A DNA stretch of 64,000 bases from Mesobacillus selenatarsenatis SF-1 (GCF_000813125.1 NZ_BASE01000017.1:1-64000), one strand, 5' to 3'; positions 8,185 to 17,819 are shown, counted from the stretch's first letter. The notes: a model not told the origin generated them from the sequence alone. Program-made: numbers and translations.

Positions 8185-9033
8185 TTAACGGATTCCGTTC
8201 ACTAGCCCGAGCATTTGATCAGCCAGCGTAATCGATTTGGAGTGGAACTGATAGCTCCGCTGTACATTGATTAAATCCGTCATTTCTTTACTCATATCTA
8301 CGTTTGATTGCTCGAGAACACCTTGCTGGATCGCGATTTGATTCCTCAAAGGTCCAGCTAGATTAGTCATTACCTCTTCCTCGGTAACACCAAGCTCAGC
8401 CAGGTTGTCTGGCAATCCAAGCAGGTTGCCGCCTTTTTGCTCCAAAAATTGCGGTTTATTAATCAATATTACACCAAGATTCACTTCTTGGCTTGTCCCA
8501 TTATACATTTCAGCTGTTAAAAGGCCCGATTCATTGATATTAAAGTTTTTCACATTACCTGTAATAGTAATTGGCTGGTTGTTCTCATCAAGGATAGCAT
8601 GTCCGTCGCTATTTACAAGCATGGTTTCATTATCCGAAAGCGGTGAAAGATAGAGCGCACCGTTACGGGTCAAACGCATCGCAGAGCTGCCATCCTCATT
8701 CTGGACCATCACCCGGTAAAATTGGCCTTCTGTCGTGAAAGCAGTATCAAGGGTCCGGCCGGTTGATTTTAGGCTGCCCTGGGACAAGGTAAGCTGAACT
8801 TGGCCTAGCCTCGCACCAATACCCTGGCGGATGTTAAAAGGAGTCATCCGATTCTGCGGTTCCAAGGCATTATTCGGCTGGTTACGATATTCCTGCACAA
8901 GCAGGTCAGTAAAAGACGCTTCGCGGCGCTTGTATCCAGCTGTATCAATGTTTGCAAGATTGTGGCTGATCATGTCCATCTGCTTTTGCAGCTGGGATAA
9001 TGTATTAGTCGCAGTGATCATTGTTCTGTTCAT
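8185..9033 (-). CDS. flhP: Flagellar hook-basal body protein FlhP
   Basis: A 282-residue rod/hook-family protein. The N-terminal heptad block NTLSQLQKQMDMISHNLANIDTAGYKRREASF is the flagellar basal-body rod signature, and the C-terminal block QQGVLEQSNVDMSKEMTDLINVQRSYQFHSKSI is the matching FlgE/F/G C-terminal coiled coil. These two ends pair in the distal-rod cylinder. In B. subtilis flhO and flhP lie downstream of mbl, and the order is the same here. Export is through the flagellar type III apparatus; no Sec signal is present. The remaining flagellar genes are elsewhere. Confidence 0.93.
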   Translation of the reverse strand: MNRTMITATNTLSQLQKQMDMISHNLANIDTAGYKRREASFTDLLVQEYRNQPNNALEPQNRMTPFNIRQGIGARLGQVQLTLSQGSLKSTGRTLDTAFTTEGQFYRVMVQNEDGSSAMRLTRNGALYLSPLSDNETMLVNSDGHAILDENNQPITITGNVKNFNINESGLLTAEMYNGTSQEVNLGVILINKPQFLEQKGGNLLGLPDNLAELGVTEEEVMTNLAGPLRNQIAIQQGVLEQSNVDMSKEMTDLINVQRSYQFHSKSITLADQMLGLVNGIR

Positions 9034-9097
9034 ATTTTATACCTCAATACGCCTCCAGGAAAGGAGCGCGATTCCTTTTAAAATTTGATCCAGAATA

Positions 9098-9916
9098 CTA
9101 TAGCCTTCCGATTTCGTTCGCAGCCTTTTCCATGCTTTTATCATAAGCCTGGAGAATCTTCTGGTTCGCTTCGAAAGCTCGATAGGCTGACATCATGTCG
9201 GTCATCGTTCTGCTGATATCGACGTTGGATTGCTCAAGGAAACCCTGTTGTGTCCTGAACTGAACGCCTTCAGCTCCAAAAGCGGTCGGCAGCTCAACAC
9301 CGTCTTCTGTACGGAAAAGTCCGTCGCCTTCTTTTATCATCCGCAGCGGATTGTTCGCATAGGCAACACCAAGATTTGCACTCTCGCCATTTTCACCTGT
9401 CAGGACACCGGCCTCGTTGACTGTAAAACGGTCACTTGAAAGCTGGATTTGCTGGCCTGCTGAATCCAGTACATAATGCCCACTGCCAGTTGTCAAATAG
9501 CCTTGCGCGTCAGTCGTGAAATTTCCGTTCCTTGTATAACGAACTGTGCCATCCGTGTTGCGCACAGTAAAAAATACTGATCCATTTTCCGGCATATTTA
9601 TATCGAGCAATGCCATATCCGTCTTTCGTCCAGTTTCGCGTAAATCACCCTGGATGAATTTCGGAATCGCTTCTTGCATGTAAACACCTGTATTGATTGT
9701 GCCAATTTCCTTGTTGAACGGCAAATTCAGGCCGTTCTCTGTCGGAATTTGCTGCTTGTCAAAGCGCTGTAGCAGCATTTCAGGGAACGCCCTCATTCCC
9801 GCTTGGTCCGCCTTATAACCCGGCGTATTGGCATTGGACATATTATTCGTCAGCATTTCAGTCCTGCGCTGCTGCGCAAGCATACCAGAAGCTACTGTAT
9901 AAAATCCTTTAAACAT
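9098..9916 (-). CDS. flhO: Flagellar hook-basal body protein FlhO
   Basis: A 272-residue FlgF/FlgG-like protein with the rod signature MLAQQRRTEMLTNNMSNANTPGYKAD at the N terminus and FLEQSNVDISRTMTDMMSAYRAFEANQKILQAYD at the C terminus. The longest frame starts at 9952, but the conserved start of this family is MFKGFYTVASGML, which begins at ATG 9916 behind AAAGGGTGTGG. It is 64 bases upstream of flhP in the same direction and is a paralogue of it. It forms part of the distal rod. Confidence 0.92.
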   Translation of the reverse strand: MFKGFYTVASGMLAQQRRTEMLTNNMSNANTPGYKADQAGMRAFPEMLLQRFDKQQIPTENGLNLPFNKEIGTINTGVYMQEAIPKFIQGDLRETGRKTDMALLDINMPENGSVFFTVRNTDGTVRYTRNGNFTTDAQGYLTTGSGHYVLDSAGQQIQLSSDRFTVNEAGVLTGENGESANLGVAYANNPLRMIKEGDGLFRTEDGVELPTAFGAEGVQFRTQQGFLEQSNVDISRTMTDMMSAYRAFEANQKILQAYDKSMEKAANEIGRL

Positions 9917-10064
9917 ATTTCCACACCCTTTATTGGAAAAATCCCTGAACAACAGGAAATTTTTTCACTACTTTCTATTATAAGAAATATATCGGCAAGA
10001 AACATTAAAAATTTGCAGGAAAATGTAGGATTTTGGGTTTTATGCCAGAAAAACCGGGTAAAAA

Positions 10065-10112
10065 GCAAAAAAACCTGGAATCCTACGGCATTTCAGACCG
10101 AAGTAATTCCAG
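10065..10112 (-). terminator. Terminator after mbl
   Basis: On the minus strand, CTGGAAT...ATTCCAG encloses a further TACTTCGG/GCCGTA stem and is followed by GTTTTTTT. This separates mbl from flhO. Confidence 0.75.
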
Positions 10113-10121
10113 ATTTTAATT

Positions 10122-11126
10122 TTAGATGATTCCGCGACGACCTGCGATGCGATCGATATTATCAAGCATAATACCTGTGCCGATTGCAACACAATCCATT
10201 GGGTTATCCGCAATCAATACAGGCACCTTCAATTCTTCCTGCATCAGCTGGTCGATTCCGTGAAGCAATGCCCCGCCACCAGTCAAAATGACGCCGCGGT
10301 CAATGATGTCAGCGGATAATTCAGGAGGGGTTCTTTCCAGTACTGTTTTTGCCGCCTGAACGATAACAGCAACTGATTCCCTTAGAGCCTTTTCAATCTC
10401 TTCAGATCGAACAGTAATCGTGCGTGGAAGTCCAGATACCATGTCACGGCCGCGGATATCCATTTCCTCATTACGGCTGCCCGGGAAGACAGTCCCAATT
10501 TGAATCTTGATATTTTCAGCTGTTCTCTCACCGATTAACAACTTGTACTCACGTTTAATGTAATTTAAAATTTCAGCGTCGAACTTGTCGCCCGCCATTT
10601 TGATTGATTGAGATGTAACGATGTCGCCCATTGATAGTACGGCTACATCAGTTGTACCGCCACCGATATCAACAACCATGTTTCCGCTCGGCTGGAAGAT
10701 GTCCATGCCAGCTCCGATTGCCGCAACCTTTGGCTCTTCTTCAAGATAAATCTTCTTGCCGCCGCTCTTTTCAGCAGCTTCCTTGATTGCCTTTTGCTCA
10801 ACGCTAGTTATGTTCGTTGGGCAGCAAATCAAGATGCGCGGCTTGGACAGGAAGCCTTTTACATTCAATTTATTGATGAAATGCTTAAGCATTGACTCGG
10901 TTACATCGAAATCTGCGATTACTCCATCCTTCAACGGGCGAATCGCTACGATATTGCCAGGTGTACGCCCAACCATTTTGCGCGCCTCTTCCCCAACAGC
11001 CAAAACCTTGTTCGTGTTCTTATCAATCGCCACAACAGACGGTTCATTCAAGACAATCCCTCGACCTTTTACATGGATCAACACATTGGCTGTACCAAGG
11101 TCAATCCCGATATCCCTTGCAAACAT
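10122..11126 (-). CDS. mbl: Rod-shape actin homologue Mbl
   Basis: A 334-residue MreB-family actin: MFARDIGIDLGTANVLIHVKGRGIVLNEPSVVAI contains the phosphate-1 loop and VDIGGGTTDVAVLS the phosphate-2 loop. TGGGALLHGID is the adenosine motif. The opening FARDIGIDLGTANV and the position between spoIIID (now displaced) and flhO point to Mbl rather than MreB or MreBH. It forms membrane-bound ATP-dependent filaments that guide lateral wall synthesis. AAGGAGG lies 10 bases before the ATG. The T7SS island begins about 0.6 kb upstream of it. Confidence 0.95.
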   Translation of the reverse strand: MFARDIGIDLGTANVLIHVKGRGIVLNEPSVVAIDKNTNKVLAVGEEARKMVGRTPGNIVAIRPLKDGVIADFDVTESMLKHFINKLNVKGFLSKPRILICCPTNITSVEQKAIKEAAEKSGGKKIYLEEEPKVAAIGAGMDIFQPSGNMVVDIGGGTTDVAVLSMGDIVTSQSIKMAGDKFDAEILNYIKREYKLLIGERTAENIKIQIGTVFPGSRNEEMDIRGRDMVSGLPRTITVRSEEIEKALRESVAVIVQAAKTVLERTPPELSADIIDRGVILTGGGALLHGIDQLMQEELKVPVLIADNPMDCVAIGTGIMLDNIDRIAGRRGII

Positions 11127-11511
11127 TTTGCTTTTTCCTCCTTGACAAATGGCTGGCTGCGGCTGATTAAGCCTCGTTATCTCAGCTGACGAAAAGCCTC
11201 ATCTATGTAAAATAGATCACGATGTCCGAGATTACACAGACGCTGCCGCAATCTGCGAACCATATTCTACCCTAATTGTTTATTTTATCACAATGATAGG
11301 AAATAAGTAACCGAATGATGAAAAATTTGAAACAATTTGTTTGAATTTGTCACATAATTTTGAATTACTTAATCTAGGTGTAAATTTTCGAGTGATGAAA
11401 CCTAATATTGATGAAATTAAACTCTTTTTGTTACCTTACACACTCTTATATCAATGGTTTGGACAGGTCAATCGCTTTCCGATCTACAGTTTGAGCATTG
11501 AAATAGGTTTA
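11127..11511. other. mbl upstream region
   Basis: About 385 bases without a convincing gene. It must contain the mbl promoter. In B. subtilis spoIIID lies immediately upstream; here that neighbour has been moved about 20 kb away by the island. Confidence 0.4.
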
Positions 11512-11604
11512 TTCCTCGATTTTCAGTACTATTTCCGCGAATATCATTCATAATTCCGCGAAAAATGATATTAATTCCGCGAAATTCTACTGGAATTCCG
11601 CGAA
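11512..11604. repeat. 21-bp-period array, motif ATTCCGCGAA
   Basis: Five copies of TTCCGCGA (the first is TTCCTCGA) start at 11512, 11533, 11554, 11575 and 11596, each exactly 21 bases apart. It lies next to the terminator of the Ig-like gene. The minus-strand translation gives repeated RGI-type heptapeptides, but no start site supports a gene. Confidence 0.8.
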
Positions 11605-11632
11605 CTGGTAAAAACAAAGGATTTTTTCCAGT

Positions 11633-11668
11633 AAAAAGACCCGGGAGCACAAAGCTCTATCCCGGATC
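11633..11668 (-). terminator. Terminator after the giant Ig-like gene
   Basis: On the minus strand, GATCCGGGA and TCCCGGGTC pair around a loop containing a small AGCT/GTGC arm, followed by TTTTTA. It lies 20 bases after the stop. Confidence 0.85.
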
Positions 11669-11688
11669 TCAATTTCCTACAACTTATA

Positions 11689-14600
11689 TTATTCTTCTTC
11701 CACTCTCACCTTGCGCCTGCGCACTAATACAGTTGCTGCAGCGGCAATCAGGCCGATTGCACCTGCCACTGTACCACCTAGTAAAGGCTTGTTTTCGACG
11801 AACTTCACTAGCGCTCCTTTTTTGACAATTTCGAATGAGATCGTTTCTGTTTTCTCATTACCTGCAAGGTCATCGGCAATTATTTGTATTTCGTATGGTT
11901 TGATCTCTGCCAGCTTAATTTTGATTACATTGTATCCATTTTCCTCCACGACTTCTCCTTCGAAAAGCTCTCCGTTGATCATCACGGATTTCAGGGTGTC
12001 ATTTGGATTGTCGAGTCGGATGGAAACCTCAACGGGGTCATAGTATTTCTCTTTTTCTTTCACCCCTTCGAATACTACTTTCGGTGCAGTTTTGTCGATG
12101 ATGAACTCGACGCTGAGCTGCTGGATGTTGCCTGCTTTATCTTTTACCTCGAAGAACATGACGTGCTTTCCTTCTGTCTTGATCGGGTCACCAGCTTCAT
12201 ACGGCTTTCCGTCAAGCATCATTGCGATGATGTCATAGGCGCTCATGTCCTCGATGAGCAGCTGCGGCAGCAGGTCTGTCTTGAAGTAATTATTCGAGAT
12301 TGGTTCCTTGAACTTAATGACAGGGGACGTTTTGTCGATCGTAAACACGATTGTCCTAGTCGTTACGTTGTCAGCCAGGTCGGTTACAACCGCTTTTAAA
12401 ATATAATCCTGCTCGTATTCAAGCTTCGTGCCGTTTTCGAATGCCTTGCCGTTTAAAGTTACCGAAGTTTTGTTTCGGTCAAGATGGATGTCTGAATACG
12501 TCACTTTTGGCGTGATATCCTTGTTGAAGAATCCGTCGAGCACGCCTGAGATATCAAGCTTCGGCTTCGTTGTATCCAGCGTGAAGCTGATTTCCAGCGT
12601 CGATTCATTGCCCGCCTTGTCGCGTGCCAGCACCTTATAGCTGTATTTCATTTCCCTGGCTGCTACAGGGATGTTTCGGCCAAGGTTCGGCCCATTGTTC
12701 AACGTTGCAGTGACTATCATGTCCTCTGCTTCATCAAGCGCGAACTCTGGCGTGAACACTCTGTTGATGTACTCGCCATTTTTAATGACAGTGTTCTCAC
12801 CCTTGAATTTCGGCGTGATCACTGGTTTCGTTTTGTCGATCGTGAATTTCATCGTCGAGCTGAATTTGTTGCCTGCCTTATCGGTTGCTTCAACGAGGAT
12901 CGAATAGTCGCCTTCCTTGCTAAAATTGTGGCTCATCGAAGCGACGCCATTTTTAACAGAGAAGCCGCCAATACCGTAGCCGGCACCATTCCTTGTTACA
13001 CTAACCTTGTTGATATCAAGGTTCACATCCCTGATTGCGATGCTAACTGGTTTATCAACATTGTAATAAGCATTATTTTCAACACCGTTGATTTCAATTG
13101 ACGGCTTCACCGTGTCGACAGTGAACGTCATCTTCTTCGCAATCGGGCCATTTCCTGCTTTATCCGTAGCTGTTGCCAGGATTGTGTACAGGCCGTCCTT
13201 TGTAAAATTGTAGCCTAGCTTTGAAAGCTTGCCGCTGTTTTTCCACTTGCCAATATTGAAGTTTGCGCCATCTTTGCTAGCTGAAACCTCTACATTGTTC
13301 GTCTCAAAATTCAGCTCATCAATGGATATCGTTACATTTTTACCTGTAGGATTAAATGAGTTATTTTCGACTCCATCGATTTTGACGACCGGATTCGTTT
13401 TATCGATGATGAATGCAACTGAGTCATGTAATTCCTTGTTTCCAGCTTTATCGGTGGAATTCAGGTCAATTGTATAGCTGCCCTCTTCAGAGAATGTGAA
13501 GCTTTTTGCGGCGTCTGTCTTCCCTGTCAAGGTTGGCTCGCCTATGCTGTATGCCTTGCCGTTTTTCCTGACCTTCAATTCTGTTCTTGAAAGATCAATG
13601 TTCCTGTCGGCAATCTTCACATGTACCGGTTTGTCTGTACGGTAATTGTTGTTATCCTCGACACCATTGATGCTTAGTTTAGGGGCGATTTTATCGACGG
13701 TGAAATGGATGCTTTCAGTGTCCCCTTGATTTCCTGCAGCGTCCCTGGCGTTCACGATCATCTCGTATTCGCCATCCTGGTTGAATTCATGGCTTAAATC
13801 TGAAATCTGATCGACGTTTTTCCATTCACCAATCTTGAAGTCGACTTTTTCTCCGTCCACTTCAACCATTCGTGTCACCGAAATATCTACCTTATTGTTC
13901 TTATAGTTGCGTTCTTCCACCGCAATTTTCACGTCCGTGCCTTTATTGTAATAGGCATCTTCCTTTGGCCCAGAAATCTTTATCACTGGTTTCTTATTGT
14001 CGACGGTAAATGAAAGCTTCTTTGTTGCTCCATCGTTCTCCGCTTTGTCTTTAGCTTCTACAACAATCTCATAATCGCCGTCCTCATCGAAGGTATAGCT
14101 CAATTGAGATTCCTCAGCAGTATTTTTCCATTCACCAATGTTATACTGCTTTTCCGGTCCTTCGATTTCTTCTTTTCTGGAGACTGCAATTTTCACGTCA
14201 TTCTGTTCATAATTGTGCTCTTTGACTTTAATAGTGACTTTTTTACCCTTCTGGACAAAAGCACCTTCGTCAATACCGCTAATGTCGATTACCGGATTGG
14301 TACTATCGATTGTAAATTTGACAGGGCCAATCTTGTTTCTATTTCCGACCCGGTCTGAATTGATCAAACTGATTTCATAATCTCCATCTTCAGTAAAGCT
14401 CAGCTTGCGAATCGCCTTTTTATATCCACCTTTTAAAGGGGATTCATCCCATTTGCCTTCACCTACATTGAACGGTTCGCCATCCTTGAGCACTTCAATC
14501 TCTGTCTTGTTCAATAGGAATGTTAAATCTTCTATTGATAGTTCCAGGTTATCAAGCTTCTGATAATGCTTTCCATCTTCTACTCCAGAAATCTTCAATT

Positions 14601-17115
14601 CCGGTTCTGTATTGTCGACTGTAAATTTGATTGGCTCCAAAACTGTTCTGTTTCCTGCTTTATCAGTGGCTTCCATCTGGATTTCATAAATACCATCTTC
14701 AGTGAAGTCATTCGGCTCAGAAACTTTCTGGCCACTCTCATGAAGGTATTCAAGTCCGTTTTTTGTAACGTTAAGGTAAGTTTTTTCCCAGTTGATGTTT
14801 TTGTCTGTCTGGATGGCCGTCACATCGAGAGCCTCTTGCACCTCAGCCCCATTGGCTATATTTTTGATTAACAGTTCTGGCGCTGTTTTATCAATCGTGA
14901 ATTTGACAGGACCAAGCTTGTTTTCATTTCCAAACAGATCTGTCGTTTTCAGGCTGATCTCATAATTTCCGTCTTCATAGAAGTTCAGCTTTCGGAACGC
15001 CTTCAATAGTCCGCTATTGGATCGTAACTCCTCCCATTTACCCTTACCAAGATCATAAGGCTGGCCATCCTTCAGTACTTCGATCGTTGTCTTATTTAGC
15101 AGAAATGTGAGATCTTCTATCGATAGTTCGAGATTTTCCAGCTTTTGATAATACTCTCCGTCTGTCACTCCATCAATTTTCAAATCAGGCAGCGTATTAT
15201 CGATGGTAAAAGTAATCGGGCTGTGCACCGTTTTATTGCCCGCTTTATCTACAGAAGCGAGTTCGATGCTGTAGATGCCATCTTCCTTGAATTGATGAGT
15301 TTTTGATACTTCCTCACCTGTAATTTCTGTATGTTTTGTTCCGTTTTTCGTTACTGTTAAACTAGTATTCTCCCAGTCAATATTCGCATCCGTTATATTA
15401 ACTATAACTTCTTTTATTTTCCCGGAGTCCTCTTCTTTCTCGACTACCTCGCCCGTAATCACAGGTGCAGTTTTATCAATCGTAAATTTGACGGGTTCAA
15501 TTGTACTTGAACGATCTTTGCCATCCGTTGAACTCAAATTGATTTCATATGTTCCCTCTTCAGTAAAATTGTGCTTTAATTCCGCCTTAAACAGGTTAGG
15601 CAGAAGCGTGCCGATATTGTATGGTTCCGTTCCCTTTTTTACATCAAGGATTGTCTTGGCAAGGTCCAGAGTAATATCGTGAACAGCAATAGTCAGTTCC
15701 TTGTCTTCCTTAAAGTACTTTCCATTTACATCCTCTGAGAGTGAAAGGACTGGTTTTTCTTTATCGATTTTAAAAGTGATTGTCTGGGACTGTGCTTTAT
15801 TTCCGGCATTGTCCTCAGCTGCCAATGTTACTTTATATTTGCCCTCACCCGCGGTTGTATATTTTGCATGGCCATCCTTTACCGTTACAGGAATTGTTGT
15901 TTCCTTTCCAGTAATGTCTGTCTTCGTTACATTGAATTCTGCTGATCTGTAATTTGGATCTTCCACCTTTATTTTTACTTCCTGATCCGATTCATATGTT
16001 TCATCGTTATTTACTCCATCAATTGCAAGTGCTGGCGCAGTCTGGTCGACAACAATCTTGAATGGAGTCAAGTTGTATTCCTTGCCATTTTTGTGGCTTT
16101 CCTTGACCCAGATGCGGAATTCGTATTCTCCATCGCTGGAGACCGGGTAACTTAGGTTTGCTTCCCACTGAGAGACTGCCATGTCTTGTACAGCTACTTC
16201 TTTCCCATCCTTATAAATGGTCATTGTGGCTGCACCAAGCGTAATTCCGCTGTTCACTTTGAAGTCCAGTTGTTTGGCATTTGTTACTTCTTCTCCTGAA
16301 AGCTGATGTCCATTATTCGCAACGGTTAATACAGGTCCTTTTGTTCGGATTGAAAAAGAAACCTTTTTCTCCGCGCTTGCATTGCCTACTGCATCCTTGG
16401 CATTCACAGTAAGGGTGTACTCGCCCTCCTGTGTGAACGAATAAGAATTCTTTGAGTTTTCATCAGTATTTTTCCAGGCTGGCAAATCGGTATAGTTTTT
16501 GCCATTCCTTGTCGCTGTAACTGTTACTGTATTGCTGGCAAAATGCTTTTCAATTACCTCTACATCGACGGTAACGCCAGAGGTTGAAAGCTCTCCGTCA
16601 GAAATGCCCGACAGCGCCACTTCCGGAGTTGTAGCGTCTCTTATAATGCTGAATGGATTGGTACTTGCTTTTGTAGCCCATGCCTCGTTTTCAAGCATTG
16701 CCACCTGAAGGTCTAAACGGCCGTCTTTACTGAAGGGGACGTTCACCGTATACTTGCCGGCAAATTGGTCGCCGCCGACTTCCTGGTATGTAATGCCTTC
16801 GACCGGGTTCCCCTCATGGGCGGCGAGTACATTAAACGGCCTCTCCGCTGGGGGAGCCAATGATGCGTTTTCAAAATCATCGGTAAGATCGACTGTAAAT
16901 GTGATGGTATCACTATTCGTCATCCAATTTTTATTAAATGGCTCTGAAACCATATTCCACACCTGGCCATTGAACTCGACATCCCGGCTTACACCCCAGA
17001 GGTTTGACAGCACCCGTCCATTAAAAACCAGAATGGATGAAATCAAAACAAGGACGACTGGAATGGCGATGGCCCACTTCATACTCGTTTTTTTCTTGCG
17101 TCTCGATTCAATCAT
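11689..17115 (-). CDS. Giant membrane-anchored Ig-like repeat protein of the T7SS island
   Basis: A surface protein of 1808 residues. Residues 13-33 form a transmembrane or uncleaved signal helix after a basic cap (RRKKKTSMKW). About 17 Ig-like beta domains of 85-100 residues follow, each ending in FT(I/V)D(K/N)T-x-P and containing DKAGN. A second helix, GGTVAGAIGLIAAAATVLV, is followed by RRRKVRVEEE. No LPXTG is present, so both ends appear to be membrane-held. Neighbouring repeats around residues 640-990 (coordinates about 14200-15200) are near-duplicates sharing YYQKLENLELSIEDLTFLLN. This suggests recent tandem duplication of a two-domain unit. AAAGGAG precedes ATG 17115. It is the last gene of the kinase cluster, 12 bases after the TxxL protein. 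A stalk or adhesin serving the secretion system is an inference. Confidence 0.85.
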   Translation of the reverse strand: MIESRRKKKTSMKWAIAIPVVLVLISSILVFNGRVLSNLWGVSRDVEFNGQVWNMVSEPFNKNWMTNSDTITFTVDLTDDFENASLAPPAERPFNVLAAHEGNPVEGITYQEVGGDQFAGKYTVNVPFSKDGRLDLQVAMLENEAWATKASTNPFSIIRDATTPEVALSGISDGELSTSGVTVDVEVIEKHFASNTVTVTATRNGKNYTDLPAWKNTDENSKNSYSFTQEGEYTLTVNAKDAVGNASAEKKVSFSIRTKGPVLTVANNGHQLSGEEVTNAKQLDFKVNSGITLGAATMTIYKDGKEVAVQDMAVSQWEANLSYPVSSDGEYEFRIWVKESHKNGKEYNLTPFKIVVDQTAPALAIDGVNNDETYESDQEVKIKVEDPNYRSAEFNVTKTDITGKETTIPVTVKDGHAKYTTAGEGKYKVTLAAEDNAGNKAQSQTITFKIDKEKPVLSLSEDVNGKYFKEDKELTIAVHDITLDLAKTILDVKKGTEPYNIGTLLPNLFKAELKHNFTEEGTYEINLSSTDGKDRSSTIEPVKFTIDKTAPVITGEVVEKEEDSGKIKEVIVNITDANIDWENTSLTVTKNGTKHTEITGEEVSKTHQFKEDGIYSIELASVDKAGNKTVHSPITFTIDNTLPDLKIDGVTDGEYYQKLENLELSIEDLTFLLNKTTIEVLKDGQPYDLGKGKWEELRSNSGLLKAFRKLNFYEDGNYEISLKTTDLFGNENKLGPVKFTIDKTAPELLIKNIANGAEVQEALDVTAIQTDKNINWEKTYLNVTKNGLEYLHESGQKVSEPNDFTEDGIYEIQMEATDKAGNRTVLEPIKFTVDNTEPELKISGVEDGKHYQKLDNLELSIEDLTFLLNKTEIEVLKDGEPFNVGEGKWDESPLKGGYKKAIRKLSFTEDGDYEISLINSDRVGNRNKIGPVKFTIDSTNPVIDISGIDEGAFVQKGKKVTIKVKEHNYEQNDVKIAVSRKEEIEGPEKQYNIGEWKNTAEESQLSYTFDEDGDYEIVVEAKDKAENDGATKKLSFTVDNKKPVIKISGPKEDAYYNKGTDVKIAVEERNYKNNKVDISVTRMVEVDGEKVDFKIGEWKNVDQISDLSHEFNQDGEYEMIVNARDAAGNQGDTESIHFTVDKIAPKLSINGVEDNNNYRTDKPVHVKIADRNIDLSRTELKVRKNGKAYSIGEPTLTGKTDAAKSFTFSEEGSYTIDLNSTDKAGNKELHDSVAFIIDKTNPVVKIDGVENNSFNPTGKNVTISIDELNFETNNVEVSASKDGANFNIGKWKNSGKLSKLGYNFTKDGLYTILATATDKAGNGPIAKKMTFTVDTVKPSIEINGVENNAYYNVDKPVSIAIRDVNLDINKVSVTRNGAGYGIGGFSVKNGVASMSHNFSKEGDYSILVEATDKAGNKFSSTMKFTIDKTKPVITPKFKGENTVIKNGEYINRVFTPEFALDEAEDMIVTATLNNGPNLGRNIPVAAREMKYSYKVLARDKAGNESTLEISFTLDTTKPKLDISGVLDGFFNKDITPKVTYSDIHLDRNKTSVTLNGKAFENGTKLEYEQDYILKAVVTDLADNVTTRTIVFTIDKTSPVIKFKEPISNNYFKTDLLPQLLIEDMSAYDIIAMMLDGKPYEAGDPIKTEGKHVMFFEVKDKAGNIQQLSVEFIIDKTAPKVVFEGVKEKEKYYDPVEVSIRLDNPNDTLKSVMINGELFEGEVVEENGYNVIKIKLAEIKPYEIQIIADDLAGNEKTETISFEIVKKGALVKFVENKPLLGGTVAGAIGLIAAAATVLVRRRKVRVEEE

Positions 17116-17127
17116 TTTCGCTCTCCT

Positions 17128-17799
17128 TTAAATGGTTATATTGGAGTGGACAATCATGATATCCACTTGTTTCTGAAAGCGTGGTTCCTCTTCTGTCAGC
17201 AAGGTTGTCTCGTCCATGTCGTCTAATAATGTTGTTTCGTCCATGTCCCCCAGGAGAGTCGTTTCATCTGGATCTGCTGTCAGGACGTTCGTTTCGTTCC
17301 AATCCGATAAGATGGTCGTCTCGGTTCGAGAATCATGAGAAACGCTCCGGTTAGAAGAAGCTGCTGCAGCGACTGGCTCCCTTACTGGAGTTTCGGCCAA
17401 TAATGCTGTCGGTTCGAGTCCATGCTGCGTGAGTAGAGCAGTTGGTTCAAGGCCCTCTTGTTTAAGTAAAGCTGTCTGTTTGAAACTCTCCTGGCTTAAC
17501 AGTGCTGTTGGTTCAATCTGGCCGCTCGCCATCTTTTCGGTAGGCTCAACATACTCGCCGGCTGCCACTTCCTTCTCGACATTCTTGCGGACATGGATTT
17601 CCTTTGTAGTCGGCTTCGTGCTTGTATCGACCTGCTTGCTGTTCGTTTTCCGTGCTTTTCTCCCTGCACCAGGGAAATTCCATCCCGTTAGATCCGTAAT
17701 GACCTGGGCAATATTAAGTTTCACATAGGCGAGAATGGCAATGACCAGCGTAATCACCGCACCTGCCATACCGCCATAAAACATGATCTGGTATGCCAA
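17128..17799 (-). CDS. Membrane protein with nine T-x-x-L-type (TALL/ETTLL) motifs
   Basis: A 223-residue protein. A transmembrane helix at residues 7-30 (FYGGMAGAVITLVIAILAYVKL) is followed by a basic linker. Then come four (P/Q)TALL motifs and five ET(T/N)(I/V/L)L motifs, the last three in the tandem form DETTLLxDMDETTLL. Acidic residues followed by a Thr pair and a hydrophobic residue resemble the ETT sites of GarA/OdhI, which kinases phosphorylate and FHA domains bind. With a kinase, phosphatase and FHA proteins next to it, this looks like a multivalent phosphothreonine scaffold; that is inference. The start is a TTG at 17797-17799 with a weakly spaced AAAGG; ATG 17784 is an alternative. 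I do not recognise a named family. Confidence 0.7.
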   Translation of the reverse strand: MAYQIMFYGGMAGAVITLVIAILAYVKLNIAQVITDLTGWNFPGAGRKARKTNSKQVDTSTKPTTKEIHVRKNVEKEVAAGEYVEPTEKMASGQIEPTALLSQESFKQTALLKQEGLEPTALLTQHGLEPTALLAETPVREPVAAAASSNRSVSHDSRTETTILSDWNETNVLTADPDETTLLGDMDETTLLDDMDETTLLTEEEPRFQKQVDIMIVHSNITI

Positions 17800-17819
17800 T
17801 TTTCATCAACTGCCTTTCT

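Noticed and set aside
11468-11650. 60-residue frame with repeated RGI motifs
   Set aside because: It is the translation of the ATTCCGCGAA array and overlaps the terminator of the Ig-like gene.
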